A stretch of DNA of 64,000 bases, taken from Teichococcus aerophilus. Lineage in GTDB: Bacteria > Pseudomonadota > Alphaproteobacteria > Acetobacterales > Acetobacteraceae. Where the stretch lies: contig NZ_JACTVA010000022.1 of the NCBI RefSeq assembly GCF_014490485.1, forward strand, positions 1 to 64,000, given 5' to 3'. Positions 52,519 to 61,600 of this stretch are shown here, piece after piece. Numbering within the stretch: position 1 is the first letter of the stretch; each line of letters begins with the position of its first letter. The notes below the pieces were generated by a model, which had not been told where the DNA came from, did no database searches, and saw only the letters and a list, made by a program, of their open reading frames with translations. The translations under genes and the position numbers were made by a program.

Positions 52519-54164
52519 GCGACGCGGGAATGACCGATGGGGGGATGAGCGGCGGCATCGGCTTCGCTGCCGCGCTGGCCGCCTGGGATGCGGCCGCGCC
52601 GGCGCCGGCCCGCGCCTGCGGCCTGAAGGTGGCGGACCTGCTGCGCGGCTTCCACCCGGACCACCGCCCTGGTGGCATGGTGCAACTGGTGGCGGGGCCG
52701 AATGAAGGCGCGCCGTGCCCGGCGCAGCTGGCGGCGCTGCTGCAATCGGACTCGTTGCTGGAGGATGTGGACCTCGCCGGGGCCACGATCCTGGACGCAG
52801 ATGTGCTGGTGCTGGGCGGCGGGGGCGCCGGCTGCGTCGCCGCGCTGGCCGCCGCGCGGGCGGGGGCACGCGTGTTGATGGCGACCAAGCTGCGCATGGG
52901 CGACGGCAATACCGTGATGGCCGAGGGCGGCATCCAGGCCGCCATCGGTGCCGAGGACAGCCTGCAACGGCATTTCGAGGATACGCTGCGCGCCGGCCAT
53001 TTCGCCGCCGACAAGGCGTTGGTCGCGGCGCTGGTGGGGGATGGGCCGGACGCCATACGCTGGTTGGTCCGCGAAGGCATGAGCTTCGACCTGGCGGATG
53101 AGCGGCAGCGGATGGGGGGCGCCCTGCTGCGCAAGAAGCCCGGCGGCGCCACGGCGGCGCGCCTGCTCTCCTACCGCGACTTCACCGGTCTGGAGTTGAT
53201 GCGGGCGTTGCGGGAGGCGGTGCTGCTGCAGCCCGGCATCAGCGTGCTGGACGGCCACCCGGCGCTGGAGCTGCTGACGGATGACCGCGGCCGTTGCGGC
53301 GGCGCGGCGTTGCAGGATCTGGGGCAGCGGCGGCTGGTGCTGGCGCGGGCCGGTGCCACCATCATGGCCACAGGCGGTGCCGGGCGGCTGCACCTGGCGG
53401 GCTTCCCCACCTCCAACCACTATGGCGCCACGGCGGATGGGCTGGTGCTGGCCTACCGTGCCGGCGCCCGGTTGCGGGAGATGGACAGCTTCCAGTTCCA
53501 CCCGACCGGCATTGCCTGGCCGCCGCATCTGGAAGGCACGCTGATCAGCGAGGCCGCGCGCTCCGCCGGGGCGCGGCTGGTCAATGGCCGGGGGGAGCGC
53601 TTCGTCGAGGAACTGGCGCCGCGCGATGTCGTCGCCTCCGCCATGTTGCGCGAACTGGCGGAAGGGCGCGGCGTCGGCCGCGACGGCAAGCTGGGCCTGT
53701 TCCTGGATACGCCGAGCCTGGAGCGCGAGCAGCCTGGCATTCTGGCGCAGCGGTTGCAGACGCTGTCGCACCTGGCCCACCGCGCGGGTTTCGACCCGGC
53801 GCGGGAACCTTTCCTGGTGCGGCCGACGCTGCATTACCAGAATGGCGGCATGGCCATCGATACCGATGGCCGCAGTGCCTTGCCCGGCCTGCTGGCGGCG
53901 GGCGAGGTGACTGGCGGCCTGCATGGCCGCAACCGCATGATGGGCAATGCGCTGCTGGAGCTGGTGGTGTTCGGCCGCCGCGCCGGTGCCAGCGCCGCCG
54001 CCGATGCGCGGCAGGAGCGCCCGCGCAACCTAGGGCTCAACCACCTGGCCGGCTGGCGGCGCGGTTTGCTGGCGGCGGGGCTAGGGCTGGAGGCCAAGGG
54101 CCCGCTGCTGTTCCCGCCCTATGGCAACGTCACACCCCAGGATCTGCGGAGGCACGCGGCATGA
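52515..54164 (+). CDS. FAD-binding flavoprotein of fumarate reductase/aspartate oxidase family
   Basis: The 549-residue protein has an unconserved N-terminal 90 residues, then the FAD motif DADVLVLGGGGAGCVAALAA and AEGGIQAAIG. Next come catalytic-domain signatures: MDSFQFHPTGIAWP, LISEAARSAGARLVNGRGER, LAPRDVVASAM, LHYQNGGMAIDTDG, and LAAGEVTGGLHGRNRMMGNA. The HPTG and PRDVV motifs mark the dicarboxylate site of FrdA, SdhA and NadB. No membrane anchor subunits are encoded, so this is not an ordinary respiratory complex II. Fumarate, a related enoate, or a reverse oxidation are all possible substrates. Confidence 0.85.
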   Translation: MSDAGMTDGGMSGGIGFAAALAAWDAAAPAPARACGLKVADLLRGFHPDHRPGGMVQLVAGPNEGAPCPAQLAALLQSDSLLEDVDLAGATILDADVLVLGGGGAGCVAALAAARAGARVLMATKLRMGDGNTVMAEGGIQAAIGAEDSLQRHFEDTLRAGHFAADKALVAALVGDGPDAIRWLVREGMSFDLADERQRMGGALLRKKPGGATAARLLSYRDFTGLELMRALREAVLLQPGISVLDGHPALELLTDDRGRCGGAALQDLGQRRLVLARAGATIMATGGAGRLHLAGFPTSNHYGATADGLVLAYRAGARLREMDSFQFHPTGIAWPPHLEGTLISEAARSAGARLVNGRGERFVEELAPRDVVASAMLRELAEGRGVGRDGKLGLFLDTPSLEREQPGILAQRLQTLSHLAHRAGFDPAREPFLVRPTLHYQNGGMAIDTDGRSALPGLLAAGEVTGGLHGRNRMMGNALLELVVFGRRAGASAAADARQERPRNLGLNHLAGWRRGLLAAGLGLEAKGPLLFPPYGNVTPQDLRRHAA

Positions 54165-55396
54165 AGGTGCTGACCGACCCCGCCCTGTGCGTCGGCGCCG
54201 ACCTGGCGGCCTGGATGGCACGCGGCGGCGGCGAGGGGCTGTCGCGCGCGCTGGCGGAGCCGGCTTCCATCATCCCGGTGCTGGAGGCCGCCGGGCTGCG
54301 CGGCCTGGGCGGCGCCGGCTTTCCCACCCACCGCAAGTGGTCAGCCGTGGCGGCTCAGCCGGGGCCGGAACGCTGGATCATCTGCAACGGCAACGAGGAT
54401 GAGCCCGGCACCTTCAAGGACCGTTTCCTACTGGCCGAGACGCCGCATCAGGTGATCGAGGGCGCGCTGATCGCTGCCGTGGCGACCGGGGCGGCGCAGG
54501 TGGTGCTCTACGTCAATCCGCGCGAGGCGGCGGGGGTGTTGGCCTGCCACGCGGCAGTGGCGGCGTGGCAGGCGCATCCGCTGGCCGCCGCCGTCTCCGC
54601 TGCCATCGGGCAGGCGCTGTGCCTGCGCGTGGTGGAAAGCTCCGGCCACTATATCGGTGGGGAGGAGACGGGCGCCGTCTCCAGCGTTATGGGCGGGTTC
54701 CCGTTCCCCCGCCTGAAGCCGCCCTTTCCGTTCGAGCAAGGGGTGAACGACCGGCCAACGCTGATCAACAACGTCGAGACTCTGGCGCATGTGGCCCACA
54801 TCCTCCGCCATGGCGCCGCATGGTACCGGGCGCTGGGGCTGGGCGACGCCGCCGGGACCAAGCTGTACTCGCTCTCCGGCGACGTGCTGCGGCCCGGGCT
54901 GCATGAGTTGCCGATGGGCACGCCGCTGCGTGAGCTGGTGTTCGTGCATGGCGGCGGCATGCTGGCGGGCAAGGCGTTCAAGGCGGTGTTCACCGGCGGC
55001 CCTTCCAATACCTTGCTGACCGGGGCGGACCTGGACGTGGCGCTGGATTTCGAGAGCGTACGCGCCCGGGGTTCCCGCCTCGGCACCGGGGCGATGATCG
55101 TGGTGGGGGAGGGCACCAGTATCCTGCGCAAGACCGCGGAATACGTGGCCTTCTTCGCCGCCAATTCCTGCGGCCAGTGCCCGCCCTGCAAGATCGGCAC
55201 CCACCAGGTCTCCCGCATTCTGGAGCGGCTGGACACTGGCGCTGGGCGGATTGGCGATCTGGAGGCGCTGGAGAACCTGTCCCACATGCTGCCGGGCAGC
55301 GGGCGCTGTGGCCTGGTGGATGGCGCGGCGACGGTGCTGGCCAGTTCGCTGGAGACCTTCCGGGCGGAATACGAGGCGGCCTTGCCGAGAGGCTGA
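54161..55396 (+). CDS. NuoF-like NADH-binding flavo-iron-sulfur protein
   Basis: The 411-residue protein resembles the 51-kDa (NuoF/HoxF) family: RGLGGAGFPTHRKWSAVA, ICNGNEDEPGTFKDRFLL, HYIGGEETGAVSSVMGGFPF, NNVETLAHVAHIL, and the 4Fe-4S motif CGQCPPCKIGTHQ with a later Cys (GSGRCGLVDG). These bind FMN, NADH and one 4Fe-4S cluster. It overlaps the flavoprotein gene by four bases and no other complex I gene is nearby, so it is a dedicated NAD(H) module for the FrdA-like enzyme. The direction of electron flow cannot be read from sequence. Confidence 0.88.
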   Translation: MKVLTDPALCVGADLAAWMARGGGEGLSRALAEPASIIPVLEAAGLRGLGGAGFPTHRKWSAVAAQPGPERWIICNGNEDEPGTFKDRFLLAETPHQVIEGALIAAVATGAAQVVLYVNPREAAGVLACHAAVAAWQAHPLAAAVSAAIGQALCLRVVESSGHYIGGEETGAVSSVMGGFPFPRLKPPFPFEQGVNDRPTLINNVETLAHVAHILRHGAAWYRALGLGDAAGTKLYSLSGDVLRPGLHELPMGTPLRELVFVHGGGMLAGKAFKAVFTGGPSNTLLTGADLDVALDFESVRARGSRLGTGAMIVVGEGTSILRKTAEYVAFFAANSCGQCPPCKIGTHQVSRILERLDTGAGRIGDLEALENLSHMLPGSGRCGLVDGAATVLASSLETFRAEYEAALPRG

Positions 55397-55416
55397 CCCA
55401 TGCCGGGGCTTTAAAC

Positions 55417-55450
55417 TCTGGACTTCGTCCTGATATAGGCATAGTCCAGA
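55417..55450. promoter_or_regulatory. inverted repeat upstream of the toxin-antitoxin pair
   Basis: TCTGGACT and AGTCCAGA, eight bases each, are separated by 18 bases containing TGATATAGGC, in a 74-base gap before the antitoxin start at 55471. Toxin-antitoxin operons are usually repressed through such sites by the antitoxin, so this is a probable operator with the promoter between its arms. Confidence 0.5.
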
Positions 55451-55470
55451 TCCGGACATGGGAGGCTCTG

Positions 55471-55995
55471 ATGCCCCAGACTGTTGCCACTGCCAGCCAG
55501 GACAACGCCGCCGAGCCGCGCCTGGACCCCGCCCGCTTCGCGCCGGAGAACCGGCGGCGGTTGAGCGCGCCGGGGCTGCGCACCTTCCTGGCCATAGCGG
55601 ATCTCTGGGGCCTGGACGAGACGCAGCGGCGGCTGGTGCTGGGCTATCCCTCCCGCTCCACCTTCCACAGCTGGGCCCGGACGGCGCGGGAGCATGGCAG
55701 CCTGACGCTGGATGTGGATGTATTGACGCGGATCTCCGCGCTGCTGGGCATCCATCAGGCGCTGGGCGTGCTGCACGACATTGAGCAGGAGGCGGTGGCC
55801 TGGCTGCGCATGCCGCACGACGCCACCGTTTTCGGCGGCCGCCCGCCGCTGGAGTTGCTGACCAACGGCACGCAGGACGGGCTGATGACGGTGCGGCGCT
55901 TCCTCGATGCCGCGCGGGGTGGGCTGTACATGCCGCCAAACGCCATCGACCGAGACTTCCGGCCGGCGACCGACGCGGATCTGGTCATCTCTTGA
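55471..55995 (+). CDS. Xre/MbcA/ParS-type antitoxin
   Basis: The 174-residue protein has an N-terminal Xre-like helix region (about 35-110; LRTFLAIADLWGLDETQRRL, LTRISALLGIHQALGVL). The C-terminal MbcA/ParS toxin-binding segment is GGRPPLELLTNGTQDGLMTV, then FLDAARGG. It neutralises the RES toxin encoded next and likely autoregulates the operon. The toxin start TTG overlaps its stop (TTGA), the usual antitoxin-first coupled order. Confidence 0.85.
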   Translation: MPQTVATASQDNAAEPRLDPARFAPENRRRLSAPGLRTFLAIADLWGLDETQRRLVLGYPSRSTFHSWARTAREHGSLTLDVDVLTRISALLGIHQALGVLHDIEQEAVAWLRMPHDATVFGGRPPLELLTNGTQDGLMTVRRFLDAARGGLYMPPNAIDRDFRPATDADLVIS

Positions 55996-56663
55996 CCGAG
56001 GCCTTCGCGCCGGCACCGGCGCCCAGCTACCGGCTCATCCCCTCCCGCTTCCCGCCGATCGGCCTGTTCGACACGGTGGCGACGGCGGCGGATGCGGCGG
56101 CGGTCATGGAACTGGCCGGCTGGACCAATGACCGACTGGTGGCCGACCGCATCTGGCGCCTGCCGGCCGACGAGTGGGTGTATGGGCGTGCCAATGCCAG
56201 CGTGGTCATGGCAACCTTCCTGCACGTGCCGCCCGGTGGTGCCCGCTTCAACGGGCCGGAGTTGGGCGCCTGGTACGCCGCCGCGGCATTGCCGACCGCG
56301 GCCTTCGAGGTCGCGCACCATCTGCGGCGGGAAGCGGTGGCGCGCCGGCTGCCCAGCCTGCGCCGCACCTACCGCACCTACCGGGCGGAACTGGCCGGCG
56401 ACTACCTGGACATACGCGGCCAGCAGGCACGGCGCGCCGACCTCTATGCGCCGGACAGCTACGCCGCGTCCCAACCCTGGGGAGAGGGGGTGCGCGCGGG
56501 TGGTGGCGCCGGCATCCTGTTCGACAGCATCAGGCATGTCGGTGGCCTCTGCGCCGTGGCCTACCGGCCGCGCAACATCCGCGACGTGATGCAGGCCGAC
56601 CACTGGGAGCTTTCGGTGGAGGCCGCCACGCGGCGGGTTGGGTTGCGACGGCTGACGGCCTGA
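55992..56663 (+). CDS. RES-domain toxin
   Basis: The 223-residue protein belongs to the RES family, ADP-ribosyltransferase-like toxins (such as MbcT) that consume NAD+. Seen are YRLIPSRFPPIGLFD with the N-terminal Arg, GGARFNGPELGAWYAAAALP, TAAFEVAHH with the Glu, and LFDSIRHVGGLCAVAYRP near the end. Arg, Tyr and Glu positions expected for catalysis are present. It is translated by coupling from the antitoxin. Start is TTG 55992. Confidence 0.85.
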   Translation: MTEAFAPAPAPSYRLIPSRFPPIGLFDTVATAADAAAVMELAGWTNDRLVADRIWRLPADEWVYGRANASVVMATFLHVPPGGARFNGPELGAWYAAAALPTAAFEVAHHLRREAVARRLPSLRRTYRTYRAELAGDYLDIRGQQARRADLYAPDSYAASQPWGEGVRAGGGAGILFDSIRHVGGLCAVAYRPRNIRDVMQADHWELSVEAATRRVGLRRLTA

Positions 56664-56825
56664 GCGACCTGTGCGTGCCCCGCCCTTGGGGGCCTGGATC
56701 ACCCGGGCACAATCTGCCATTGCTGGTTCAGGAGATCCGCGAGAGATCCAGGATCAAGGCCGCCCGTGCCGCGAGCCGGCCCGCCGCGCCCGCCCTGGCG
56801 CGGCCAGACAGTAGAGGACGCCGCC

Positions 56826-57776
56826 ATGTCGCCCGTGATCACGACCCTGACGCTCAACCCGACCATCGACCTGGCGAGTGAGGCGAAGGCCGTGCAGCCG
56901 GTCCGCAAGGTGCGGACCTTCAATGAGCGGCAGGACCCGGGCGGCGGCGGGGTCAATGTCTCCCGCGTCGTGCGGGAATTCGGTGGTGAGACGCTGGCGC
57001 TGATCCTGGCCGGCGGCGTGACCGGCCGGTTCCTGGAGGAGTTGCTGGACGAGGCCGGCGTGCCCCGCCGCAGCATCCCCATCGCCGGGCAGACGCGGAT
57101 CAGCCACACCGTGCTGGACCAGGAGAGTGGGCTGGAATACCGCTTCGTCGCCCAGGGTCCGGAGGTCAGCGCGGCGGAATGGGGCGCGGCATTGCAGGCA
57201 CTGGAGGAGATCGATCGCGGCTGGCTGGTAGCCAGCGGCAGCCTGCCCGCCGGCGCACCGGCCGATTTCTATGCACGTGCCGCGGCCATCGCGCAGCGGC
57301 GCGGCCTGCACCTGGTGCTGGATACGTCCGGCGATGCGTTCCGCGCGGCGATGGAGCATGGCGGCATCGAAGTCGCCAAGCCCAGCCTGGGGGAATTCGA
57401 AGCCTTCATCGGCCGCGAGCTGCGCGAGACGGCGGCGCTGGAGCAGGCGGCGATGGAGTTGGTGCGGTCCGGCCGCGTCCGCCACCTGGCGGTGACGCTG
57501 GGCCATAACGGCGCCTTGCTGGCCAGTGGCGAGACGACGTTGCGGCTGCCGGCGCTGGATGTGGAGGTGAAGGGCGCGGTTGGGGCCGGTGACAGCTTCC
57601 TGGCCGCGATGACCATGGCGCTGGCGCGCGGGCGCGATGTGAAGGATGCTTTCGCCTGGGGCATGGCGGCCGGCGCCGCGGCGGTGTCCAGCCCCGGCAC
57701 CGCGCACCCGGCGCGCGAGACGGTGGTGGAGTTGCGCCGGCGCATCACGCAGGTACCGTTCGTCGACGTTGCCTAG
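56826..57776 (+). CDS. pfkB: 6-phosphofructokinase II (PfkB family)
   Basis: The 316-residue kinase is colinear with E. coli PfkB: TLTLNPTIDLASEA, the substrate-side DPGGGGVNVSRVVREFGGET, LILAGGVTGRFLEELL, ASGSLPAGAPADFY, and the ATP/catalytic-base motif GAVGAGDSFLAAMTMALA. It phosphorylates fructose 6-phosphate, or tagatose 6-phosphate in some homologues. ATG 56826 is preferred over 56766 because family similarity begins there. It is separated from neighbours by more than 100 bases on each side, so it is likely monocistronic. The 162-base gap upstream shows no other feature. Confidence 0.85.
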   Translation: MSPVITTLTLNPTIDLASEAKAVQPVRKVRTFNERQDPGGGGVNVSRVVREFGGETLALILAGGVTGRFLEELLDEAGVPRRSIPIAGQTRISHTVLDQESGLEYRFVAQGPEVSAAEWGAALQALEEIDRGWLVASGSLPAGAPADFYARAAAIAQRRGLHLVLDTSGDAFRAAMEHGGIEVAKPSLGEFEAFIGRELRETAALEQAAMELVRSGRVRHLAVTLGHNGALLASGETTLRLPALDVEVKGAVGAGDSFLAAMTMALARGRDVKDAFAWGMAAGAAAVSSPGTAHPARETVVELRRRITQVPFVDVA

Positions 57777-57895
57777 GCTGTCTATGGCCGCCATGGCGGA
57801 TGGCGGCATGGGCAAACTCCGGCGGTGACGCTGCGCCGCGGATTGGGCAGACTGGTTCCTATCGGCCCGCGAGAGGCCGGCGAGGAGACCTATCC

Positions 57896-58894
57896 ATGCT
57901 CACCCGACGCCATCTTGGCAGCCGAACCGCCACGCTTGCCCTTGCCACGACCGGGCTTGTGCTGGCCCGCCCGGCCCTGGCCGCGTTCCCGGACCGGCCG
58001 ATCACCGTCATCGTCCCCTTCGCCCCTGGCGGTGCGAACGATCTGGCCGGGCGCCTGCTGGCCGACCGCATCGGCCCGCTGCTGACCCCTGAGGGACGAG
58101 CCCTGGTGGAGAACCGGCCGGGTGGCGGCAGCGCGATCGGGGCGGATTACGTTCGCCGCGCCCGCCCGGACGGCTACACACTGCTGGTGGGTTCCGCTTC
58201 CACCCTGGCCGTCGCGCCGGCCTCCGGCGCCAGCGCCGCGCGCTATCATCCGACGCAGGATTTCACGCCGATCACCGTCGTCGGTACCAGCCCGCTTGGC
58301 GTGGTGGTGCCGGTCAATTCCGGCATTACCACGCTGCAGCAACTGGTCGACCGGCTGCGGGCCGAACCCGGGCGGATTGCCTATGCCAGCTCCGGCGTTG
58401 GCGGCGTTTCCCATCTCGGCGCCGATTACCTGGCGAATCTGGCTGGCACCAGCGCGCAGCACATTCCTTATCGTGGTGGCTCGCAAACGGCGGAATCGCT
58501 GATGAAGGGGGAGACGCTGTACGCCGTCGATCAGCTCGGTTCCGTCGTCGGCCAGATCCGCGATGGCGCGCTGCGGCTGCTGGCCGTCACCACCAAGCAG
58601 CGTGACCCGAACTTCCCGGATGTGCCGACCGTCGCGGAAGCCGTGTTGCCGGATTACGAGCTGACCACCTGGACGGTCATGGTCGGCCCCAAGGACATGC
58701 CGGCCGACATTGCCGATGCGCTCAGCAAGGCCGCCAACGCGGCGCTCACCGAGCCGCGCGTGCGCGAGCGGTTGGAGAGCACCGGCACCACCCCGGTGCC
58801 GGACAGCACGCCTGCCTCCACCCGCGCGTTTCTGGACCGCGAATTCGCGCTGTACCAGAACATCGTCCAGCGCATCGGCTTGAAGCTGGATTAG
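57896..58894 (+). CDS. TctC/Bug-family periplasmic solute-binding protein
   Basis: The 332-residue protein has a signal with twin Arg (TRRHLGSRTATLALATTG, cleavage after ALA). It carries the Bug signatures FPDRPITVIVPFAPGGANDL, ENRPGGGSAIGADYV, DGYTLLVGSAST, and IPYRGGSQTAESLMKGETLY. Bug proteins bind carboxylates or amides for tripartite tricarboxylate transport or sensing. No TctA or TctB gene is nearby, so it is an orphan, as is common in this group. Start follows GAGGAGA. The ligand is unknown. Confidence 0.88.
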   Translation: MLTRRHLGSRTATLALATTGLVLARPALAAFPDRPITVIVPFAPGGANDLAGRLLADRIGPLLTPEGRALVENRPGGGSAIGADYVRRARPDGYTLLVGSASTLAVAPASGASAARYHPTQDFTPITVVGTSPLGVVVPVNSGITTLQQLVDRLRAEPGRIAYASSGVGGVSHLGADYLANLAGTSAQHIPYRGGSQTAESLMKGETLYAVDQLGSVVGQIRDGALRLLAVTTKQRDPNFPDVPTVAEAVLPDYELTTWTVMVGPKDMPADIADALSKAANAALTEPRVRERLESTGTTPVPDSTPASTRAFLDREFALYQNIVQRIGLKLD

Positions 58895-59004
58895 GCCGGG
58901 CCTTTGGTGATGGCAGTGGCGAGGCGCGCTTTACCCGGCCGACATGCGCGTGTCGCCGCAGCTGGAGGACGCGCGCAGCGGCACCGTCTTCCTGCCATCA
59001 GTCC

Positions 59005-59370
59005 TCAAGGTTTCGCCTCTGCCCATGTCAGCAGCGCGTCGAGTACCGGGCACAGGGACTGGCCCCATTCGGTCAGTTGATATTCGACCTTGGGCGGCAC
59101 TTGATGATGCACGATGCGGGTGACGATGCCGTCCGTCTCCATCTGCCGCAGTTGCTGGATCAGCATCTTCTGCGAGATCGTGGGAATCGCCCGCTCGAGA
59201 TCAGAGAACCGTAAGAGTTTGCCGCCGAAGAGATGGAACAGGATGACCAGTTTCCACCGGCCCTCCAGCATTCGGATGACATGCTCCACGCCGGATGCAG
59301 CCGTCGCTGGCGTGTACTCCACCCGCTTACCTTCAGGTAAGTACCCTACTTTCTGGTGCGTACTTGTCAT
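59005..59370 (-). CDS. HxlR-family transcriptional regulator
   Basis: The 121-residue winged-helix protein has the HxlR core: VIRMLEGRWKLVILFHLFGG, LRFSDLERAIPTISQKML, QLRQMETDGIVTRIVH and VEYQLTEWGQSLCPVLDAL. The Cys usual near the first helix in redox-sensing HxlR members is absent; one Cys remains near the C-terminus. It is divergent from the SnoaL-like/SDR pair across a 52-base gap, so it most likely controls them. ATG 59370 leaves a normal family length. Confidence 0.88.
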   Translation of the reverse strand: MTSTHQKVGYLPEGKRVEYTPATAASGVEHVIRMLEGRWKLVILFHLFGGKLLRFSDLERAIPTISQKMLIQQLRQMETDGIVTRIVHHQVPPKVEYQLTEWGQSLCPVLDALLTWAEAKP

Positions 59371-59422
59371 GTTGCCCAGGTAAGGCGATCTCATCGGCAC
59401 ACGCAACCGTGGAGCTGAGCCG

Positions 59423-59752
59423 ATGAATGTGCTGCGTCTTCCCGAGCTGGTCGCCACCTATTTCGCACTTCCATCTGCTGCCGATCTGACGTCTCTGGAA
59501 GCCGTCTTCGCGGACGATGCCGTGGTCCGGGACGAACGGCACGAACATCGGGGCGTTGCGGCCATCCAGGCCTGGCGTGCCGACACTATGGCCCGCACGC
59601 CGTTTACGGCCCGGCCGCTCTCGGCGGAGGAGAAGCAGGGCGTCCTGGCCGTCCCCGCCGAGGTGACAGGCTCTTTCCCCGGGAGTCCGCTGGTGCTGGT
59701 GCACCGCTTCACGGTTCGTGATGGCCGTGTCGCTAGACTGGAGATCGGCTGA
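59423..59752 (+). CDS. SnoaL-like (NTF2-fold) protein
   Basis: The 109-residue protein fits the SnoaL/NTF2-like cone fold: [56 protein letters not shown], and a last strand [16 protein letters not shown]. Such proteins are isomerases, cyclases or binding partners of small molecules. Its stop overlaps the SDR start (TGATG). With HxlR opposite, it is a small inducible detoxification or metabolite-handling unit of unknown substrate. Confidence 0.75.
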   Translation: MNVLRLPELVATYFALPSAADLTSLEAVFADDAVVRDERHEHRGVAAIQAWRADTMARTPFTARPLSAEEKQGVLAVPAEVTGSFPGSPLVLVHRFTVRDGRVARLEIG

Positions 59753-60537
59753 TGGGCGCGCGTTGGATCGACCTTGCCGGCCAGCGTGCGGTCGTGACCG
59801 GTGGCACCAAAGGGGTAGGGCAGGCGGTGGTGGCGGCGCTGGCGGCGGCGGGTGCCCGTGTCGTGACCAGTGCACGCGCGAGGCCGGCGACGTTGCCGGA
59901 CGGTATCGGCTTCGTCGCGGCGGACCTGATGTCGTCGGATGGCTGTGCCGCGCTGGCACGCTTCGTGGAGGCCGAGCTTGGTGGCGTCGACATCCTGGTC
60001 AACGTGCTCGGTGGATCGAGCGCGCCGGGCGGCGGGTTCGCGGCGCTCGACGACGCCCTGTGGATGAGCGAGCTGAACCAGAACCTGATGGGCGCCGTAC
60101 GGCTCGATCGGGCGCTGGTGCCCGGCATGGTGGAACGCCGCTCCGGCGTCGTGATCCACGTGACGTCGATCCAGCATGAACTTCCGCTGCCTGAATCGAC
60201 CATGGCCTACGCGGCGGCCAAGGCGGCGTTGGCGACATACAGTAAAGCGCTGTCGAAGGAAGTGACGCCGAAGGGCGTGCGCGTGGTGCGGGTCTCGCCC
60301 GGGTGGGTCGAGACAGAGGCCGCCGTGCGGCTGGCGGAACGCATCGCGCAGCAGGCCGGCACGGATTACGAGGGCGGAAAGGCCATCATCATGCAGAGCC
60401 TGGGCGGCATTCCCCTTGGCCGCCCGGTACAGCCGCAGGAAGTCGCGGACCTCATCGCCTTTCTCGTCTCGCCGCGTGCCGGCGCGATCAGCGGCACGGA
60501 ATACGTCATCGATGGCGGCACCGTGCCGACGGCCTAG
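59752..60537 (+). CDS. short-chain dehydrogenase/reductase under HxlR control
   Basis: The 261-residue SDR has [33 protein letters not shown] in place of the usual NNAG, Ser in [13 protein letters not shown], the catalytic [15 protein letters not shown], and [16 protein letters not shown]. The VLGG variant occurs in a subgroup of SDRs. It is co-translated with the SnoaL-like protein. A 132-base gap separates its end from the convergent deoR-type gene. Confidence 0.85.
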   Translation: MGARWIDLAGQRAVVTGGTKGVGQAVVAALAAAGARVVTSARARPATLPDGIGFVAADLMSSDGCAALARFVEAELGGVDILVNVLGGSSAPGGGFAALDDALWMSELNQNLMGAVRLDRALVPGMVERRSGVVIHVTSIQHELPLPESTMAYAAAKAALATYSKALSKEVTPKGVRVVRVSPGWVETEAAVRLAERIAQQAGTDYEGGKAIIMQSLGGIPLGRPVQPQEVADLIAFLVSPRAGAISGTEYVIDGGTVPTA

Positions 60538-60669
60538 GCGGGAGGGCGAACTATCGCCACCTTGCGCTCCTTCGGCGGAAAGCGGCCGTTGAAACCGGGC
60601 ACCCATACGAAGCGGCCTGGAACGCGAGGGCCGTTGTTCGAAGCATCCCGACTTGGCCCTGTGCCGGGG

Positions 60670-61440
60670 TCAACGGTCCGCAAAGACCAGTTCGGCGATG
60701 CCTGCTTCGCGCCACTGCGCCGCATCGGCCGGGGTCCCGGCCTCCGTCACCAGCGTATGGATGTCCCGGCAGGGGCAGATCTGCGCGCGGCCGATCTGGC
60801 CCAGCTTGGCGCCGACCACCATGGCGATGGCCCGGTTGCTGCGGCGGATCATCAGCCGGGCAATCTCGGCCTCCGGTACCAGGTGGTTCGTGGCGCCTTC
60901 CGCCGGGTGCAGCGCCATGGGCGCGACCAACGCGACATCGGCGGTGAAGCGGAGGATCTCCGCCATCGTCGTCTCGCCCACCAGGCCCGGGATGTCGGGC
61001 CGCAGCCAGCCGCCCAGCAGCATCACCTCATGCCGCGCGCCGGCGGTGTGCAGGGTACGGGCCACGTCGGGCGCGTTGGTCAGGATGGTAAGCCCCTCCA
61101 TCCGGCATAGTTCGGCGGCCAGAAGGGCGGTGGTGCTGCCGGCGTCGATGAAGCAGGTCTGCCCGGGCCGCAGCAGCTTCACCGTGGCGCGGGCAATCGC
61201 CTCCTTCTCCGCCCGGTGCAGTTGCAGGCGGCGGGCCATCGGCGGCTCCGCTCGCATCTCGGCCGTCAGCACCGCGCCGCCATGCACGCGGCGCAGCACG
61301 CCGCTGGCCTCCAGCGCCAGCAGGTCCCGCCGCACCGTCTCCCGCGAAACCCCCATGGCCTCGGCCAGCCCTTCGGCGGCCATGCCTTGTTGTTCGCGCA
61401 GTTTCTCGACAATCAGGCGCCGGCGTTCCTCGGACCACAT
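60670..61440 (-). CDS. DeoR/GlpR-family transcriptional regulator
   Basis: The 256-residue repressor has an N-terminal helix-turn-helix (ERRRLIVEKLREQQGMAAEG, AMGVSRETVRRDLLALE, GVLRRVHGGAVL). A DeoR C-terminal sensor follows with IDAGSTTALLAAEL, LTILTNAPDVARTL and VMLLGGWLRP. Such proteins respond to phosphorylated sugars. It is divergent from the large phosphoesterase gene across 160 bases of AT-richer DNA (61441-61600) and may control it. ATG 61440 is chosen because upstream residues are not family-like. Confidence 0.9.
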   Translation of the reverse strand: MWSEERRRLIVEKLREQQGMAAEGLAEAMGVSRETVRRDLLALEASGVLRRVHGGAVLTAEMRAEPPMARRLQLHRAEKEAIARATVKLLRPGQTCFIDAGSTTALLAAELCRMEGLTILTNAPDVARTLHTAGARHEVMLLGGWLRPDIPGLVGETTMAEILRFTADVALVAPMALHPAEGATNHLVPEAEIARLMIRRSNRAIAMVVGAKLGQIGRAQICPCRDIHTLVTEAGTPADAAQWREAGIAELVFADR

Positions 61441-61600
61441 GGCGCAGCATCCTTCTGACGTAAGCTGGGGTATTTGTGGATTTACGAGGAAATCATGCGA
61501 ATTGAAGCTGCCAAAGCAACCTAAACCAATTTTCTCCAAATTTGTCATGAAGCTGTAGCCAGATCTGGCGATGGTGCGCCGCCGGAAAGGAAGCGCCCCC

